From a virus: a stretch of 22,850 bases of DNA. A model generated the notes under the pieces. That model searched no databases. It was not told where the DNA came from and saw only the letters and a program-made list of their open reading frames with translations. The stretch covers positions 1 through 22,850 of IMG/VR virus record IMGVR_UViG_3300010370_000262. The stretch is one strand, 5' to 3'. This document shows, piece by piece, positions 18,757-22,850 of the stretch (the stretch's first letter is position 1; each line of letters opens with the position of its first letter). Made by a program: the position numbers and the translations under genes.

Positions 18757-19171
18757 TGAGATGCCTTTGTACTTTTGGGAGAAGTGCCAAGAGGGTAAAT
18801 TGCAATTTGTAAACAAAGACCGCAAGCCAAGGCAATATGATGCCGATGTGTGGCTTGTTTTGTACAATGAGTATTTAGATTGTTACGGACTTGGTGAACA
18901 ATTAGATAGGTATTTGAGTCAAAAAATACACCTTGCAAAGCTGCGGCTTCAATATGTCCAAACAAACAACGTATTTTTGTTGAACAACATTGAAATTGCC
19001 CAGATTGAACTCGAGCAACTAGACCCGTCAAAGCATGAAGGAATGAGCACAGCGCAGGTTGTCGTGCATCTTTCTAAGTGGATAGGCTATCGAGTAGACA
19101 CCAGAGCGATTACAGTCGTAGAATTTAAAGAAATGTTAGAGGAATATGTCAGAAGCAATAAAGAAAAGTGA
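18677..19171 (+). CDS. Conserved phage tail-region protein, 164 aa
   Basis: The 164-residue protein contains HYWASIDEMPLYFWEKCQEGKLQF, a helix-rich middle and VVHLSKWIGYRVDTRAITVVEFKEML near the end. I recognise I.EMPLY.W..C.EG.L and LSKWIGY as marks of a hypothetical protein found just before the tape measure in Bacteroidota phages. Because the conserved region starts upstream of the internal ATG at 18761, the start must be earlier; ATG 18677 is the only suitable one, so the gene overlaps its neighbour by 80 nt. The function is unknown, though position suggests a tail-assembly role. Confidence 0.68.
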   Translation: MKIWQSFKSKFAKATLSNSKHYWASIDEMPLYFWEKCQEGKLQFVNKDRKPRQYDADVWLVLYNEYLDCYGLGEQLDRYLSQKIHLAKLRLQYVQTNNVFLLNNIEIAQIELEQLDPSKHEGMSTAQVVVHLSKWIGYRVDTRAITVVEFKEMLEEYVRSNKEK

Positions 19172-22100
19172 TATAGTACAAGGCGACCCATTTGGGGAAA
19201 TCGCCGCTGATATTACCGAAACGCTCGCAGCGTTAGACAAGTACGATAAGTCGATAAAAAGCATTGCTAACACGATGCAAAACGACCTTTCTAAGGCCGC
19301 CAAAAAGACCGTTCAAGACATTGAAGCGATTAACAAAGCGGAGATTGAAAGCGAAAAACTAGTGCAAGCTAAAATACGCACCTCAAAGCTGCAACTTGAT
19401 TTACAAGCCAAGCAAAACCAACTCAATGCCCAATCGGCAAAACAAGCTGAACAGCAGGCAAGGGCACTTGAAAGAGAGGCACGCGAAAAAGAAAAAGCAA
19501 ACAAACAATCTGAAAGAGCCGCTAAACTTGCAAGAGATGAGGCAAGTGCATACAAGCAACTAGAACGCAACACTAGAGATCTTAAAAACCAAAGTAAAGA
19601 GCTAGGGGCTCAAATGCTCAAACTAGAGCAGTCAGGCAAGCGTAACACAGCGGAATATCGCAAGCTAGAAAGCCAATACAAATCGGTTACCAAAGCCGCG
19701 CAGGCTGGCGATGTTCAGTTAAAAAAACTCGATAAGACCGTTGGGGATAATTTCCGCAACGTAGGTAACTATCAAAGCGCAATTGGTGGTCTTCGCAATG
19801 TATTGAGTAATCTAGGTATTGCATTTGGAGCATCCACGGTAATACAGGGAGCGGTTACAACCATTCGTGAATTTGACCAGGCCATTGCAGACTTGGTTTC
19901 TATTACGGGTGCAGGCGGTAAAGATTTAGAGTTCTTTAAAGAGCAAGCCATTGGCTTAGGTAAAGAGGTTCAGGGTGGTGCTTCTGCTGTAATTGAGGCT
20001 TATAAATTGATTGGCTCGGCAAAGCCAGAGCTTTTGCAAAACGCTGAGGCATTAAATGAGGTTACAAAATCAGCCATTACATTGAGTCAAGCCTCTGGCA
20101 TGGAGCTTCCTGCTGCCGCCACCGCGCTTACCGATGCAATGAACCAATTTGGCGCACCTGCCGAGCAAGCGGGTAAGTTTATCAATGTACTTGCAAACGG
20201 CGCATTGTTTGGAGCTGCTGAGATACCGCAAGTAACTGAGGCTTTGTTGCGATTTGGAGCCGTTGCTAAAACAGCAAATGTAAGCGTTGAGGAATCAACC
20301 GCGCTCATTGAAGCATTGGCTGAAAAAGGACTCAAGGGAGCTGATGCGGGTACCGCCTTACGAAATGTAATGCTTAAGCTAAGCGCACCGGACGCGTTGC
20401 CAAGAGAAGCCAAAGATCGATTAGATGCATTGGGTATTTCTTTTGCAACATTAGAGGACACCTCACAGCCATTCAGCAAGCGATTAGAAGCCTTAAAACC
20501 TTTGCTTAATGATAACGCTGCGCTTGTTAAAGTATTTGGAACTGAGAACGCTGTTGCCGCCACAAACTTAATTAGCAATTCAGGTCGCGTTGCCGAGCTT
20601 ACCAAGCAAATGGAAACGCAAGGAACTGCAACCAAGCAGGCAGAGGATAGAACAAAAACCCTCTCGCAGTCATTCATTGAATTACAAGGATCATTTGAGG
20701 GCTATTTGCTGCAACTTAATGAAGCCTCAGGAGCAGGGGCCACCTTTGCGAATGCAATTCAGTTCTTAGCTCAAAACCTTACAACCATTTTAAACACGGT
20801 TGCAAAGGTTGGCCGCGCATGGTTGTTATACCGAGCAGGCTTACTTGCTGCAAATGCGGCTCAATTCGTTTTCAATGGAGGCCTAAAAGAAACCTTGCAA
20901 GGCTTCCTAAAAAGCATTCCTACAACACGTGCGTATCGATTAGAGCAAATTCAACTAGCTAGAGCCACAACAGCAAGCGGTGAAGCTGTGAAAAACACAG
21001 GCCGCGCACTTGGTGCCGTTCCATGGATGGCAATCATTGGAGTTGTTGTTGAGCTTGCCACTGCGTTTTATGATGTGGCCAGCGGTGCAGCCGAGGCACG
21101 TAGACAGCAAGAGCTTACAGATAAATACACCGCGAGCGCAGCCAAAAAAGCCGACAAGCGCGTTTCTGAAAGAAGCGATAACCTGCAAAAAGAAATCAGC
21201 GCCTTGCAACGCTTGCGTAATGAAAACAAGATTACAGAAGATGAGTTTTTAAAGCGTAAAGAGCAGACAATTAAGAAAACAAATGAACAAGTTAGGCAAG
21301 ACATAAAAGCCGTGAATGCGAGAAAGCAAGGATATAAGGATGAGCTTGCCGCGCTTGAAGAGTCTGAAAGGGTTTATCAATCAGGAGGGCGAAGCGCTTT
21401 AACTGAAGAGCAGGCTAATTTAAGAGCAAAATATTTGAGCGGAGAGGGCGTAATCGGAAAGATACAATCTTTGCGAGCATCCATTGCTGCAAGCAATACC
21501 AAGCTAATTGAATACAACAAAGAGCTTTCTGATGTAGGCGAAACCACCAAGGATGCGACTAGCGAGATTGAGGCATATGATGCTCAACAGGTTAGAAGCG
21601 GCAACATAACAAAGTCAAACACAAAGACAGTCAAAGAGTACAAAACCGAGTTTAAAGACCTCAATGGGTACATATCAGAGCAAACGGATTTGCTTCAAAA
21701 GCTGCAGGAAATACAGCAAGAACGCACGCTTGAAGGTCAGCAGCAGAACATTGATGACATGCTTGCAAACCAAGTTAAAGCGGCTCGCGAAACAGGTGAA
21801 GCGCAGGTTGATCAGTTAGAGGCAACAATCGCTGCAATGTTTCAATTAGAAAAGGACTACATTGAGCAAAAACGCGACTTTCAATTACAGCAACTGGAGG
21901 CCGACTACCAGCTTAATAAAGCCAAACGCTTGCAAGAACTCAACGATGAGAAAGCGGATTTAATTGCGGCGGCAGATGGTAACGCGGAAGCTATTGCAAA
22001 AATCAATACTAACTACGACGCAAAGAAAAAGCAGCTTGACGCAGACGAAGCCTTGCGTTATGAAGATTTGCAGCTTCAAAAAACCATTGTAACAGAGGAA

Positions 22101-22850
22101 GCCACAGACCAAGTTACCGACCTAAAAAAGAAAGAGCACGACGAAATAAACCGCGTAAATGATGCTATTATTGAAGGTCAAAAAGAGTTTTCAGCAGAGG
22201 TAAACAATGTAAACAAAGAGGGTAGCGACAAGGATGTTGATACAATCAAAGAGCGTTACGACCTAATACAAGGCATTCAGCAAGCGGCAACGGATGCGCT
22301 CAAAGAGCAAATTGATAAGCGAATTGAGTTATTGCAAAAAGAGGCTGATGCAGCCAAAACGCAACAGGACTTTTTGCAGAATCTAGCTGCCAACGGCAAT
22401 ATTTACGCACAGCAATCCATTGCCGAACAGATACGCATACAGCGTGAAGCACAACAAGAGCAGTTGCGTTTAGAGCGTCAAAAGCAATCTATTGAGCTGA
22501 TAAGTGCAGGATTGAAAACATTTGAAGCCTCGTTGAGTGAGGGAAAAACACCAGCGGAGGCTTTAGCGGCAACCGTTGTAAATACACAAGTGCTCACAGG
22601 CTTTCTCAAAAACTTACAATTCTTTGAAAAAGGTACCATGAACGCACCGGGCGGGCTTTCTGTTGTGGATGAAAAAGGGGCAGAGCTTATTACTGACCGC
22701 CGAGGCAATATAAAAGAACTAGGCGCAGGAAAAGGCGCACGCTTCACGATGCTTTCACCAGGTGATAAAGTCTACACAGCAACCCAAACAAGCTCGCTTT
22801 TAAGTGCATTTGATAACGTTGGCAATATGTCCAAAATTCCTAAGGCATTA
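19146..22850 (+). CDS. Tail tape-measure protein (3' partial)
   Basis: The frame opens at ATG 19146, overlapping the previous gene by 26 nt, and stays open to the right edge: 1235 codons with no stop, so the end is missing. It begins MSEAIKKSDIVQGDPFGEIA, then long coiled coil rich in Lys/Gln/Glu (residues ~60-180). The TP901-type tape-measure domain follows (~215-420): VIQGAVTTIREFDQAIADLV, SQASGMELPAAATALTDAMNQFG and ALAEKGLKGADAGTALRNVMLKLS are strongly typical. A hydrophobic segment (WMAIIGVVVELATAF, about residues 629-643) and more coiled coil come next, and GTMNAPGGLSVVDEKGAELI with LSPGDKVYTA near the edge is typical of tape-measure C-termini. It sets tail length and is injected with DNA. 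Confidence 0.92.
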   Translation, partial: MSEAIKKSDIVQGDPFGEIAADITETLAALDKYDKSIKSIANTMQNDLSKAAKKTVQDIEAINKAEIESEKLVQAKIRTSKLQLDLQAKQNQLNAQSAKQAEQQARALEREAREKEKANKQSERAAKLARDEASAYKQLERNTRDLKNQSKELGAQMLKLEQSGKRNTAEYRKLESQYKSVTKAAQAGDVQLKKLDKTVGDNFRNVGNYQSAIGGLRNVLSNLGIAFGASTVIQGAVTTIREFDQAIADLVSITGAGGKDLEFFKEQAIGLGKEVQGGASAVIEAYKLIGSAKPELLQNAEALNEVTKSAITLSQASGMELPAAATALTDAMNQFGAPAEQAGKFINVLANGALFGAAEIPQVTEALLRFGAVAKTANVSVEESTALIEALAEKGLKGADAGTALRNVMLKLSAPDALPREAKDRLDALGISFATLEDTSQPFSKRLEALKPLLNDNAALVKVFGTENAVAATNLISNSGRVAELTKQMETQGTATKQAEDRTKTLSQSFIELQGSFEGYLLQLNEASGAGATFANAIQFLAQNLTTILNTVAKVGRAWLLYRAGLLAANAAQFVFNGGLKETLQGFLKSIPTTRAYRLEQIQLARATTASGEAVKNTGRALGAVPWMAIIGVVVELATAFYDVASGAAEARRQQELTDKYTASAAKKADKRVSERSDNLQKEISALQRLRNENKITEDEFLKRKEQTIKKTNEQVRQDIKAVNARKQGYKDELAALEESERVYQSGGRSALTEEQANLRAKYLSGEGVIGKIQSLRASIAASNTKLIEYNKELSDVGETTKDATSEIEAYDAQQVRSGNITKSNTKTVKEYKTEFKDLNGYISEQTDLLQKLQEIQQERTLEGQQQNIDDMLANQVKAARETGEAQVDQLEATIAAMFQLEKDYIEQKRDFQLQQLEADYQLNKAKRLQELNDEKADLIAAADGNAEAIAKINTNYDAKKKQLDADEALRYEDLQLQKTIVTEEATDQVTDLKKKEHDEINRVNDAIIEGQKEFSAEVNNVNKEGSDKDVDTIKERYDLIQGIQQAATDALKEQIDKRIELLQKEADAAKTQQDFLQNLAANGNIYAQQSIAEQIRIQREAQQEQLRLERQKQSIELISAGLKTFEASLSEGKTPAEALAATVVNTQVLTGFLKNLQFFEKGTMNAPGGLSVVDEKGAELITDRRGNIKELGAGKGARFTMLSPGDKVYTATQTSSLLSAFDNVGNMSKIPKAL

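Noticed and set aside
20087-20677. 196-aa minus-strand open frame opposite the tape-measure gene
   Set aside because: It is an Ala/Ser-rich shadow of the Ala-rich TP901 domain, with no promoter or domain, while the plus frame is continuous over 1235 codons.
1-22850. CRISPR arrays, tRNA or rRNA genes, insertion sequences, attachment sites
   Set aside because: No regularly spaced repeats, cloverleaf-like sequences, transposase or integrase genes were seen on either strand by eye.

Overview
This window looks like the central part of a tailed-phage genome, either a free phage or a prophage, from a Bacteroidota host. The genes recognised are phage replication, recombination, packaging, head and tail genes. 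Starts lie in A/T-rich contexts without Shine-Dalgarno sequences. Intergenic spaces carry boxes matching the Bacteroidota -7 promoter TAnnTTTG, and several small genes (DUF4494-like, the VHQLQNLYFAL protein, the YFAGMAM protein) belong to families I know from phages and prophages of this phylum. An HK97-type capsid, a TP901-type tape measure and small head-tail and tail-completion proteins indicate siphovirus-like morphology. No integrase, lysis gene, tRNA, rRNA, CRISPR array or insertion sequence is visible, so lifestyle and species cannot be settled.

Layout. 1-941: end of an operon of small genes, several overlapping by ATGA. 942-1048: a promoter box, an 11-codon ORF and a strong terminator, forming a compact structured leader or small RNA. 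1066-8929: replication and recombination operon with a DnaD-like replication protein, a second overlapping protein, an SbcC-like ATPase, small conserved genes, RecT, an MBL-fold hydrolase, a DUF4494 protein, a lipoprotein and others, ending at a terminator (8937-8966). 9002-10205: a three-gene unit (ParB-like, two-helix membrane protein, small basic protein) bounded by terminators. 10269-12147: TerS and TerL. 12133-13314: the portal gene, on the minus strand and converging on TerL. 13371-15592: a 28-aa ORF, a protease-like gene with a zinc ribbon, and the major capsid protein. 15598-15643: two interleaved perfect inverted repeats. 15679-18245: connector and neck genes, the major tail protein and a 50-aa ORF. 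18274-18299: terminator. 18313-22850: tail-completion genes and a tape-measure protein that runs off the right edge.

How it works together. The left half copies and recombines phage DNA: the wHTH protein probably starts replication, RecT anneals strands, and the MBL-fold and SbcC-like proteins are plausible nuclease and ATPase partners. TerS and TerL cut and pump DNA through the portal into a capsid matured by the protease. The remaining genes join head to tail and set tail length. The main oddities are the inverted portal gene, the two interleaved-stem RNA elements (before the replication gene and after the capsid gene), a repeated terminator / -7 box / ATG arrangement, a 233-nt overlap of open frames in the replication region, and the terminator-bounded ParB-like cassette.
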